Source of the DNA: an uncultured Corynebacterium sp.
Lineage (GTDB): Bacteria > Actinomycetota > Actinomycetes > Mycobacteriales > Mycobacteriaceae
DNA length: 25,217 nucleotides
Assembly: GCF_946222835.1 (NCBI RefSeq)
Contig: NZ_CAMIHD010000024.1
Location: forward strand, 1 to 25,217
Direction of reading: 5' to 3'
The notes under the pieces: model-generated
Databases searched by the model: none
What the model was told of the DNA's origin: nothing
What the model saw: the letters and a program-made list of their open reading frames with translations, nothing else
Shown here: positions 7,129-14,913 of the stretch, piece by piece
Numbering within the stretch: the first letter of the stretch is position 1
How the letters are laid out: each line of letters starts with the position of its first letter
Made by a program: the position numbers and the translations under genes

Positions 7129-7836
7129 CTACTCGGGATTGAGAATAAAGCGGATGGTTCCTTCAGGGTCCGCTAAAAGCTCACGGGTAGCTGCTACGGC
7201 TTCCGCTTCCTCGAAGGCGATGCGTTCAAAGCCAGTATCGTTTAGTTCCACAATGTCTGCCCCAGGGCAGGCCAAAAGGATTGGTGAGTGCGTGGCTATG
7301 ATTACCTGCGCTCCTCGCTCAACCGCTTGAGCTATTTCCCCCACTAGCGCCAGCTGCCGAATAACGGAAAGCCCCGATTCTGGCTCATCAAGGACATATA
7401 CGCCTTGGCCGTTTATGTGCTCATAGAGCATATCGAAGACGGATTGTCCGTGCGAGCGGCGAGATAAATCCACGTTCTGGGACAAGGTGGAGCGGCCTGC
7501 GCGTTCGGCCGATGAATCTCCGCGTGCAATCAGATGCTCATGTTTTTCAGCGCGTAGGAAATAGGCGCGCTGGATAACTTCCTCCGTGACGCAGCGAATG
7601 GGACTGCGGGGAACGATTTCATCAGGATCTCTCATCCGGCCACCTTCGGGAGAGCACCCCAAATCACTGGCCATGCCGGCGAGCAAACTAGATTTACCAA
7701 TGCCGTTTTCCCCCACGAAGACAGTTACTGGGCTCCGCAGCTTAAAACAGCCTAGATCGGCCAAATAGTCGAAGACGGGCAACTCGGCCCTGTAGTCATC
7801 GGGCTTGAACTTCAGGCTTAGGGCATCGATCAGCAT
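7129..7836 (-). CDS. Stand-alone ABC/AAA-type ATPase
   Basis: A 235-aa predicted ATPase of the SMC/RecF-like ABC group, without a membrane domain. Walker A is GENGIGKSS (42-50). The ABC signature is replaced by SHGQSVF, Walker B is GVYVLDEPESGLS, and the H-loop is IIATHSPILL. The order and spacing fit small predicted ATPases found alone or beside effectors and transporters. The part between Walker A and the signature contains a basic stretch (RRAYF-like, RAEKHEHL). The function is not known. It begins 10 bp after the stop of the 72-aa membrane protein gene and is probably co-transcribed with it. It meets the MFS gene tail to tail with 14 bp between stops. Confidence 0.85.
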   Translation of the reverse strand: MLIDALSLKFKPDDYRAELPVFDYLADLGCFKLRSPVTVFVGENGIGKSSLLAGMASDLGCSPEGGRMRDPDEIVPRSPIRCVTEEVIQRAYFLRAEKHEHLIARGDSSAERAGRSTLSQNVDLSRRSHGQSVFDMLYEHINGQGVYVLDEPESGLSVIRQLALVGEIAQAVERGAQVIIATHSPILLACPGADIVELNDTGFERIAFEEAEAVAATRELLADPEGTIRFILNPE

Positions 7837-7846
7837 GGCCCCTAGG

Positions 7847-8065
7847 CTAATTCAGCTCATCTAATACGCGCAGCGCATCTTCACGTGTTGCTTCCGCACC
7901 AAAGTTTTTCAGGTGGCCGACCAATTCACCAGTGGGAAGTGATTGGGCGATGGTATCGGCCGGCACGGTATTGACGGCATAGGCCACCCCTACCCCGCCG
8001 GTGATGGGAATGGCGATGGCGGCGATTACTCCCACCGCGGTCGATAGCGTGGTCTTGAAAGTCAT
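7847..8065 (-). CDS. Small exported or membrane protein, 72 aa
   Basis: A 72-aa protein starting MTFKTTLSTAVGVIAAIAIP. One hydrophobic segment (about 7-31) ends near VAYAVNTVP, which could be a signal peptide cleavage region (AYA) or a membrane anchor. It is followed by a short polar domain with EATREDALRVLDELN at the end. I chose the ATG at 8065 because GGAGGA lies at the right distance; an in-frame ATG eight codons upstream (8089) has no such site. It vaguely resembles corynebacterial DUF2613 proteins, but I cannot confirm this. Function unknown. Confidence 0.7.
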   Translation of the reverse strand: MTFKTTLSTAVGVIAAIAIPITGGVGVAYAVNTVPADTIAQSLPTGELVGHLKNFGAEATREDALRVLDELN

Positions 8066-8208
8066 AGTCTCCTCCAAAGGCTTCGGCACCGAGCACCCTG
8101 CCCGTTACCGATTTGTGATGTTTTAGCCTAGGAAGAGTTACTGCAAAGGCCATGCCGCCCGGCTGCGGGTTGCCTGAATTTTCATCCCCAGTTCGCAGTT
8201 AAGCCTGG

Positions 8209-8676
8209 CTAGTTCGCCGGGTAGCTTTCTGCGACGATGCCATCGCTAGCCGGCATCACAAGTCCTCGCTCAAAGGCCACAAGGACCGCCTTTTCATCAG
8301 ACTCGCTGATGTCACCGGCTGCCACCGCGCTGCTCAGCTCGCGCTCTAGGTAGACGCGAACATCAGATTTTCCGTTCTCAGTTTGGGTAATATCCCGCGG
8401 AACAGAATTGAGAGGAATACCCAGCGCCTTCGCAAGAGAAGTCACACGGTTAGCGTCGGTAGAATCAGCGTCCTTGATATCACCGTTGACCTGCGCGGGC
8501 ATGTCTTCTTGGACTACCCCACCGGCGACGGCCTCGCCGACTGTCATCGTCCCCTTAGGCGGGTTACTGCGGTTAGTTGCCCATACCCCTACCGCGATGG
8601 CCACAATGACGGCCACGGCTACGAAAGTCCACAGGTAGATGAGCTTCTGTCGATGCGATCCGCTGATTTTAGCCAT
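8209..8676 (-). CDS. Membrane-anchored hypothetical protein, 155 aa
   Basis: A 155-aa protein with a short basic N-terminus (MAKISGSHRQK), one membrane helix (about 13-34, LIYLWTFVAVAVIVAIAVGVWA) and an extracytoplasmic part of about 120 residues. That part includes TVGEAVAGGVV and a helical, acidic C-terminal region (YLERELSSAVAAGDISESDEKAVLVAFERGL). The frame stays open further upstream, but the ATG at 8676 overlaps the stop of the preceding gene (ATGGCTAA), a usual coupling arrangement, and puts the membrane helix near the N-terminus. I do not recognise the family. It appears to be paired with the 114-aa protein. Confidence 0.75.
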   Translation of the reverse strand: MAKISGSHRQKLIYLWTFVAVAVIVAIAVGVWATNRSNPPKGTMTVGEAVAGGVVQEDMPAQVNGDIKDADSTDANRVTSLAKALGIPLNSVPRDITQTENGKSDVRVYLERELSSAVAAGDISESDEKAVLVAFERGLVMPASDGIVAESYPAN

Positions 8677-9013
8677 GGTAACCAGCACCATCACCAAAGG
8701 AGCCGTAATCATTGCCCCGCGGGTTCTCACCGCGGTCATTGAGTGCGTCAATAATGGAACGGATGGTGGCTTCCCCTATGCGGTCGGCGCGGGCCCAAGA
8801 GCGAGGTGCTTGGCGGGAATTCTGCGGCGCCGATTCTGGGCGCGGCGGTACCGGCTTTTCTTCCCGCGGGGTGGAGACCTCGATGGTAAAAGTAGTGCCA
8901 TCAAGGTGGAGGGCGTCACCGTCGCGCACGCCCGCGGCACGCGCGGCGGAAAGCAGCGCAGATAGCTCGCCCACCGTAGCGTTGTCCACATCAAGCTGCA
9001 GTCTAAAAGACAT
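8669..9013 (-). CDS. Hypothetical protein, 114 aa
   Basis: A 114-aa protein with a folded-looking N-terminal half: MSFRLQLDVDNATVGELSALLSAARAAG and then DALHLDGTTFTIEV (strand, helix, strands). A Pro-rich linker (KPVPPRPESAPQ) follows, then a short helix (EATIRSIIDALNDRG) and a Gly-rich end. No signal peptide and no known motif. AAAGGA upstream of the ATG at 9013 is an acceptable ribosome binding site. The end overlaps the start of the 155-aa membrane protein by eight bases, so the two are probably made together. It lies 97 bp behind glnE in the same direction; TAAAGT in that gap may be a -10 of its own. Confidence 0.75.
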   Translation of the reverse strand: MSFRLQLDVDNATVGELSALLSAARAAGVRDGDALHLDGTTFTIEVSTPREEKPVPPRPESAPQNSRQAPRSWARADRIGEATIRSIIDALNDRGENPRGNDYGSFGDGAGYHG

Positions 9014-9110
9014 ATCTAGCCAGTCCTTTCTCTTTCCTATCCCACTTTAGAGTCCGGCAGTGCAAAAAGTAAGGCCACAATGCAAGCAGCGGGGGTTTTC
9101 AAGGGCAACT

Positions 9111-12100
9111 CTAAGAATGCTCGAAGGATTCTTCCTCGCCCCAAAAGACCTCATCCACAACCTTGCGGGCATGCCGGGTTAGTTTCAAATAATTTTCTAG
9201 AAACTCCTGGTTATCTTCCGGTGGCCATCCGGCGGCGCCGGCCACCTGGGCCAACTGTGGGCCTGGGCCAGGCAATTGGTCCACGCGCTTGCCGCGCACG
9301 AGCACTAGTGCGTTGCGAGCGTCGGTGGCCATAAGCCAAGCTTCGCGCAGGTCTGAGACCTGCGCGGACGACAGGATGGAGGCCTCCTCCAAGGCGTCGA
9401 GCACGCGCAGTGTAGACGGATCGTGCAACTCGGCATGCTCTTGGGCATGCATCATGGTAAGCAACTGCACGGTCCATTCAATATCCGTAAGTGCGCCGCG
9501 GCCCAACTTGGTGTGCGTATTGCGGTCTGCACCGCGTGGCAAACGCTCATTGTCAACGCGCGCCTTCATGCGCCGGATGTCGCGGATGGTCGATGCACTG
9601 GCACCGCCTTCTGGGTAGCGGAAGCTATCAACCATAGATATAAAACGCTCACCTACCTGCTTGTCGCCGGCCACAAAGGCCGCGCGCAGCAAGGCCTGCA
9701 GCTCCCAGGACTCGCCCCACTCACGGTAGTAGCGCTCATAGGAGGCAATGGTGCGCACCACGGCACCAGAGCGGCCCTCTGGGCGCAGACCCAAGTCGAC
9801 GTCCAAGGGTGGATCACCCGAGGGTTTAGACAGGCGGCGCCGGAGCTTATCGACGATCCCGATAGCCCACTTCACCGCCTCCCCCTCCGCGCCAGAATCA
9901 TCGGTCTGTTCGGAGGGCTCTGCTACCACGAGCACATCTGCATCTGAACCGAAGCCCAGCTCCATGCCTCCTAGTCGCCCCATACCGATAACGGCAATGC
10001 GCGCAGGCGGCTCTGCGTCCTCGTTCGCTAGGCGCCACGCACGCACTTCGGCGCGAAGTGCAGCCTCGAGCACAGCATCCCAAATAGTAGATAGTTCATA
10101 GCACACCTGCTTGACCGGCATAAAACCCAGCAAATCCGCACTAGCGATGCGGGCAAGCTCTACTCGACGCAACGAACGGGCCACCGCCACCGCTTTATCT
10201 GGGTCGGCGTGGCGCTTGCTGGAATTAACCAGCGCCTTGGAAACCTGTTCGGGCTTGGTTTCTAATAGTTTGGGGCCAGTGGCGCCGTCGGAAAGCTGCT
10301 TAACCGAATCCGGCGCGCTAATAACAAGGTCCGCGGTAAACGGCGAGGTGCCCAAAATGTGCATGAGCCGCTGGCCCACAATTCCTTCATCGCGCAGCAT
10401 GCGCAAGAACCACGACCTATCGTTCGCGGCCTCCGAAAGCTTGCGGTAGTTCAACAAACCCATATCTGGATCTGCAGTATCGGCGAGCCATTCCATCAAG
10501 GTAGGCAGCAAAATCGCCTGAATGCGGGCCTTGCGCGAGGCTCCTGCTGCCAGGGAGGTCAAGTGCTCGAATGCGCGGTCTGGGTGGTTATAGCCCAACG
10601 CCGCCAGCTGTAGCTTGGCGGCCTCCGGCGAAAGCTTGAGCTCATCGGCGGACATGGTGACCACGGAGTTAAGCAGCGGCCGATAAAACAGGCGCGAGTG
10701 CAGCTCGGAGATGCGCAGGCGAATCCGGCGCAGGTGCGACAGCATGCGCTCAGCGGCCGATTTGGTGCCTTGCGGGTAAAAGCCGGCGATGCGCGCTAGC
10801 CACTTCATCCCCTCTTCGTCGTCCTTGTCTGGCAGTGTGTGCGTGCGACGGAAGCGCTCTAACTGCAAACGGTGTTCAAGAAGGCGCAGGAATTCATAGG
10901 CCTCAATGAGCTGCGTGCCGTCCTCGCGGCCGACGTACCCCGCAGAAATCAGAGCCTCCAGCGCCTCCACCGTGGATAGTGCGCGCAGCGTCTCATCGGA
11001 GCGCCCGTGCACCAACTGCAAGAGCTGGACGGCAAATTCGATATCGCGCAGGCCACCCACGCCGAGCTTGAGCTCGCGGTGCTTGAGCTCTGCAGGAACA
11101 TTGGCCAGTACCCGGCGGCGCATGGCCTGTACATCTTCGACGAAGGACTCGCGCTGCGAGGCCGCCCACACCATCGGGCGGATTTGTTCCAGATAGTCCT
11201 GCCCCAGCGGGAGATAGCCCGTCATCGCACGCGCTTTGAGGAGCGCCTGGAACTCCCAGGTCTCCGCCCACCGTTTGTAGTAGGCCACGTGTGATTCCAG
11301 AGTGCGTACCAAGGCACCCGATTTTCCTTCGGGGCGCAGGTTCGCGTCTACTTCGAAGAAGGTAGTGGATCCAATGCGATTAAACTCCGCCGCTAGCCTT
11401 GTGGCCCGAGGGGTTGCTTCGCTGCCGACGAAGATGACGTCCACATCGGAGATATAGTTCAGCTCTCCGGCGCCGCATTTGCCCATCGCCATGACGGCTA
11501 GCTGTGCATCCAAAGGCTCATCGCCGTAGATGGAACGCACGGCGCAGGCGAGAGAGGCGGTCAAGGCGGCGTCGGCAAGCGCGGTGGTCAACGCCGTAAT
11601 CTGCCGGAATCCTACCTCCGGCTGAGGCCTAGTTTGGCCCTTGCGCGCATGAAAAGTACCCGCCACATCACAAGCGGCAATGCGCATCATCAACGTGCGG
11701 TAGGTCGTACGCAGCGCCTGCTTATGCTCGCCCTTGCCGGCCCGATAGGTGCCCGGCGCGCTCAGATCCTCTTGTGCGGGATCGGGCCGGTCAATGTCCT
11801 GCGCGAAATCTGCCGGCTGGGCATCGACGGCACCGAGCAAGCTCTGCAGCATCTCAGCGGGCTGCGGAGGAGGCTTTTCTAGCTCTCGCCACAACTCAGG
11901 GTTCGCCGCGAGGTGGTCTCCAAAGGCAGTCGAAGCGCCCAACAAAGAAAATAGGCGCACGCGCATCGTTTCATTGGCGCGCACGGCTTCATCAAGCTCT
12001 GGGGCGTGTTCATAGATGCGGATCAGGTTATTAAGGGCCAAGTCCGGATCGCCCACGGCCGCAAGGGTCCACAGGAGATGGACTGATTCTGGGTTATTCC

Positions 12101-12182
12101 AGCCCAGCTGCTCAATATCCTGGGCAGCGTGCGGGCGCGTGAGACCAAGCGTGGCCGGTGAAGGCACAGCAGCAGGACGCAT
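9111..12182 (-). CDS. glnE: Glutamine synthetase adenylyltransferase / deadenylase
   Basis: A 1023-aa bifunctional enzyme that attaches AMP to a glutamine synthetase tyrosine and removes it, according to nitrogen status and PII signalling. Two nucleotidyltransferase domains are visible. The first has MGKCGAGELNYISDVDVIF with Asp246 and Asp248, followed by DANLRPEGKSGALVRTLESH. The second, near residue 745, has MGRLGGMELGFGSDADVLVV and later DLGLRPEGRSGAVVRT. In E. coli the N-terminal domain deadenylylates and the C-terminal one adenylylates. Both sites keep their paired aspartates, so both activities are probably present. A TAGGAG ribosome binding site overlaps the glnA2 stop, and only seven bases separate the genes, so they form an operon. 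Confidence 0.97.
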   Translation of the reverse strand: MRPAAVPSPATLGLTRPHAAQDIEQLGWNNPESVHLLWTLAAVGDPDLALNNLIRIYEHAPELDEAVRANETMRVRLFSLLGASTAFGDHLAANPELWRELEKPPPQPAEMLQSLLGAVDAQPADFAQDIDRPDPAQEDLSAPGTYRAGKGEHKQALRTTYRTLMMRIAACDVAGTFHARKGQTRPQPEVGFRQITALTTALADAALTASLACAVRSIYGDEPLDAQLAVMAMGKCGAGELNYISDVDVIFVGSEATPRATRLAAEFNRIGSTTFFEVDANLRPEGKSGALVRTLESHVAYYKRWAETWEFQALLKARAMTGYLPLGQDYLEQIRPMVWAASQRESFVEDVQAMRRRVLANVPAELKHRELKLGVGGLRDIEFAVQLLQLVHGRSDETLRALSTVEALEALISAGYVGREDGTQLIEAYEFLRLLEHRLQLERFRRTHTLPDKDDEEGMKWLARIAGFYPQGTKSAAERMLSHLRRIRLRISELHSRLFYRPLLNSVVTMSADELKLSPEAAKLQLAALGYNHPDRAFEHLTSLAAGASRKARIQAILLPTLMEWLADTADPDMGLLNYRKLSEAANDRSWFLRMLRDEGIVGQRLMHILGTSPFTADLVISAPDSVKQLSDGATGPKLLETKPEQVSKALVNSSKRHADPDKAVAVARSLRRVELARIASADLLGFMPVKQVCYELSTIWDAVLEAALRAEVRAWRLANEDAEPPARIAVIGMGRLGGMELGFGSDADVLVVAEPSEQTDDSGAEGEAVKWAIGIVDKLRRRLSKPSGDPPLDVDLGLRPEGRSGAVVRTIASYERYYREWGESWELQALLRAAFVAGDKQVGERFISMVDSFRYPEGGASASTIRDIRRMKARVDNERLPRGADRNTHTKLGRGALTDIEWTVQLLTMMHAQEHAELHDPSTLRVLDALEEASILSSAQVSDLREAWLMATDARNALVLVRGKRVDQLPGPGPQLAQVAGAAGWPPEDNQEFLENYLKLTRHARKVVDEVFWGEEESFEHS

Positions 12183-12189
12183 TATTCTC

Positions 12190-13527
12190 CTAGAAGTTCA
12201 GGTTATTGCGCAGCTCAAAGGTGGTGATTTGGCTCTGATAATGATGCCACTCATCCCACTTGGAGCGCAGGAAGAACTCAAAGACGTGCTCGCCCAAGAC
12301 CTCTGCCATGAACTCGGATTTTTCAAATGTGCGCAAAGCCTGATCCAGGCTGGTGGGTAGATCCTTATATCCCATCGCACGGCGCTCACGGCGGGTGAGC
12401 TGGTGGACATCGTCCTCGGCCGGCTCATCCAATTCATAGCCCTCCCGGATGCCTCGCAGTCCGGCAGCCAAAAGCACCGCATATCCCAAGTACGGATTCA
12501 TCGAAGCATCAATGGAGCGGATCTCTACCCGGCGCGATTCTTCCTTGTTAAGCCGGTAGGTGGGAACGCGCACCAGCGCCGAGCGATTAGACACACCCCA
12601 AGTAGCCGCACCTGGTGCCTCGTTGCCGAACATCAAGCGCTTATAGGAATTGGTCCACTGATTAACTATCGCAGACATCTCCGTGGAGTGCTCCAGGATG
12701 CCGGCGATGAACTGCCGGCCTGTTTCGGACAAAGAAAATTCATCATCTGGATCGTGGAAAGCATTGGATTGGCCTTCAAAAAGGCTTAAGTGGGTGTGCA
12801 TGCCAGAGCCTGGTAGATGCTCGAAGGGCTTGGGCATAAAGGTGGCGCGCACATTGGAGTTGGTTGCTACCTGCTTGATGACGTGGCGGAAGGTCATGAT
12901 GCTATCGGCCATGGTCAGCACGTCCGCATGGCGCAGGTCAATTTCTTGCTGCCCCGGTGCGGTTTCATGGTGGCTAAACTCCGTGGCAATTCCCAACGAT
13001 TCTAGCGCTAGCATCGCCTTCCGTCGGAAAAGCGGGGCAGTATCGTGCGTAGCTTGATCGAAATAGCCGCCGTTATCGGTCGGTACCAGGTCTGTGAGTT
13101 CGCGGCCACGCTCTAAAAGGTAGAACTCGATTTCTGGCGAGGCCATGCAGGTAAAACCATCGTTTGCGGCCTCGGTGACCTGGCGGCGCAGGATATGACG
13201 CGGATCCACCATGGAGGGCTGGCCATCTGGCTGCGCAATATCGCAAAACATGCGGGCCGACTGCAGATCCGGCTCATCCATATCGAAGGGCAGAATTTGG
13301 AAGGTGGAAGGATCCGGCAGCGCAATGGTGTCAGACTCAGAGATGCGGGAGAACCCCTCCACCGAAGAACCATCGAAGCCAACACCTTCTTCAAAGGCCG
13401 ATTCCAGCTCGGACGGGCTCATGACCACGGATTTAAGGGCGCCCAAAATATCCGTAAACCACAAACGGATAAAGCGGATATCGCGTTCCTCAACGGTGCG
13501 CAAGACGAATTCGTGTTGGCTATTCAT
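12190..13527 (-). CDS. glnA2: Glutamine synthetase type I, GlnA2-like
   Basis: A 445-aa type I glutamine synthetase fold, joining ammonia and glutamate with ATP. Active-site blocks are present: GFDGSSVEGF (50-59), SPEIEFYLLE, HHETAPGQQEIDLRH, LPGSGMHTHLSLFEG, NRSALVRVPTY and RRVEIRSIDASMNPYL. The length and the pairing with glnE match GlnA2 of corynebacteria and mycobacteria. The loop that normally carries the adenylylated tyrosine (NLYDLPPEE) here reads DVHQLTRRE, with His375 in place of Tyr. The neighbouring GlnE therefore should not modify this protein; its usual target, GlnA1, must lie elsewhere. Family members can also act on substrates other than ammonia and glutamate, so the true reaction is not certain. 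ATG at 13527 with TAAGG upstream. Confidence 0.95.
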   Translation of the reverse strand: MNSQHEFVLRTVEERDIRFIRLWFTDILGALKSVVMSPSELESAFEEGVGFDGSSVEGFSRISESDTIALPDPSTFQILPFDMDEPDLQSARMFCDIAQPDGQPSMVDPRHILRRQVTEAANDGFTCMASPEIEFYLLERGRELTDLVPTDNGGYFDQATHDTAPLFRRKAMLALESLGIATEFSHHETAPGQQEIDLRHADVLTMADSIMTFRHVIKQVATNSNVRATFMPKPFEHLPGSGMHTHLSLFEGQSNAFHDPDDEFSLSETGRQFIAGILEHSTEMSAIVNQWTNSYKRLMFGNEAPGAATWGVSNRSALVRVPTYRLNKEESRRVEIRSIDASMNPYLGYAVLLAAGLRGIREGYELDEPAEDDVHQLTRRERRAMGYKDLPTSLDQALRTFEKSEFMAEVLGEHVFEFFLRSKWDEWHHYQSQITTFELRNNLNF

Positions 13528-13719
13528 GCCTTAGACCTTACCGGCTTGCTCCCGAGGAATGTATAGTTCATGCGACAGTTTTTCCAGGGCGAAATACGCA
13601 GGTGGCAAGAGTATCTAGGGGGTGGCTAGTGGGGGCTTTTGCACCAAAAGCCGCGAGATTCGCATGCTTTGCTAAATGGGCAAACGAACACACGTACACC
13701 CGTTAAAGGACAAAGCCTT

Positions 13720-14778
13720 ATGACCACTAATTGTGACGATCTTTCAGCTCACGTAATCGAACGCCTCATCACTGCCGCTCAGCACGGTTGGGCGCCGGCG
13801 GATTTAGAACACGTCTTAGGTCCACACGCCTACCCCATCATCTACCGGGCTAGCCCGCATGTTCCGGCACGGATTACCTCTCCTGCACTGCGCGAAGCTT
13901 GGCTGCAAATGGCCCCGCCGCAGGAAAACTTCATTCCCCGCGACAAGCTGCGCGGCATTATCAAAGAGCTCATCCACCTGCCTAGGCTGCGCGATACTGA
14001 GCTTTTGGCTTCCGGCGAGTCCCTACGCGAAGACGGTCTTAGCGATAAGCAGCGCAAAATCCGGGAAAAGGTTCTAGGCCTTCTGCGCAAAGCAGAGTCC
14101 ACCAGCTTTGCAGACGAGGCCGAGGTTCTCATTTCCAAGGCGCAGTCCCTGCAGCAAAAGTATCGCATCGAGGACCTGCTTACTTCCGAGCTCCCCAATC
14201 TCATTTCCCACCGCGTGCATATACACCCGCCCTATATCAAGCATCAGGCTTCCCTGCTGAGCACCATCTCCGACGCCAATGGATGCACCACTCTCCTCAT
14301 TCATGACAAGGGCCTAGCCTGCGTGATTGGTGCTCCTGCCGACGCCGCCCATTGCGCCGACCTCTTTGCTTCCCTCAACCGCCAATGCGATTGGTTCATG
14401 CGCAACGGCGACGGCGCCGAAATCGCCCGCGCTACCGGCTCCACCGCCGCATATCGCCGCAGCTTCCGCCTGTCCTATGCCGCCCGCATCGGCGAGTTGC
14501 TAGCCCAAGCCAATGAGGATGGAATCACAGACAACCTGCGTGAGTCGCAGTACTGTGCACACCACGCAGAGGCTGTAATCTACCAAACCCTTCCCGCGCT
14601 GCAAGCACGCACCGATCACGCCATCGAAACCCGCAATCGTCTTTTCCCGCACCTGACAGAGATGTCGCTATCTATGAATAGCCTGCACGGTATCAACGAT
14701 GGCATTGCCGCTGCCGATAGGTCTCATTTAGGCGGTGATGCTTCAGGACTCGGTTCGGTTCCAGAAATAACGCAGTAG
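13720..14778 (+). CDS. DUF2786 domain protein
   Basis: A 352-aa protein with a DUF2786 helix pair at about 109-151 (KIREKVLGLLRKAEST, then AEVLISKAQSLQQKYRIEDLL), a domain often seen in actinobacterial and phage proteins of unknown function. The following 110 residues resemble the accompanying DUF7168-type region, with GCTTLL, a VIGAPADAAHCADLFASLNRQ helix and YRRSFRLSYAARIGELL. The N-terminal 100 residues are a separate helical part. I chose the ATG at 13720 because AAAGGA lies about ten bases upstream and the protein sequence becomes regular there; a frame opening at 13639 adds 27 unlikely residues. There is no signal peptide. Biochemical role unknown. It diverges from glnA2 across 192 bp. 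Confidence 0.85.
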   Translation: MTTNCDDLSAHVIERLITAAQHGWAPADLEHVLGPHAYPIIYRASPHVPARITSPALREAWLQMAPPQENFIPRDKLRGIIKELIHLPRLRDTELLASGESLREDGLSDKQRKIREKVLGLLRKAESTSFADEAEVLISKAQSLQQKYRIEDLLTSELPNLISHRVHIHPPYIKHQASLLSTISDANGCTTLLIHDKGLACVIGAPADAAHCADLFASLNRQCDWFMRNGDGAEIARATGSTAAYRRSFRLSYAARIGELLAQANEDGITDNLRESQYCAHHAEAVIYQTLPALQARTDHAIETRNRLFPHLTEMSLSMNSLHGINDGIAAADRSHLGGDASGLGSVPEITQ

Positions 14779-14804
14779 TTTTCCCTGCTCAGCACTATTC
14801 TTCC

Positions 14805-14831
14805 TCCCCGTTCTCTGCTAGCGAACGGGGA
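14805..14831. terminator. Hairpin after the DUF2786 gene
   Basis: TCCCCGTTC at 14805-14813 pairs perfectly with GAACGGGGA at 14823-14831 across a nine-base loop. It lies 27 bases after the DUF2786 stop and before the CYTH-CHAD gene. No T-run follows on either strand, so it is not a classical intrinsic terminator; it could act with Rho or protect a 3' end. Confidence 0.4.
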
Positions 14832-14864
14832 CGAGGAGTAGCACCGCAGCCAGGTTATAACGGG

Positions 14865-14870
14865 TAAGAT
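14865..14870 (+). promoter_or_regulatory. Candidate -10 element of the CYTH-CHAD gene
   Basis: TAAGAT lies 43 bases before the ATG at 14914, with TATAAC as an alternative just upstream (14856-14861). There is no strong -35. The spacing leaves a short leader containing AAAGG as ribosome binding site. Confidence 0.35.
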
Positions 14871-14913
14871 TACCGGTGAGATTTATTTGGTCTAGAAAGT
14901 AAAAGGTACGTGA

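Noticed and set aside
14805..14831. Strong intrinsic terminator
   Set aside because: The stem is perfect, but no T-run follows on either strand; kept only as a low-confidence hairpin.
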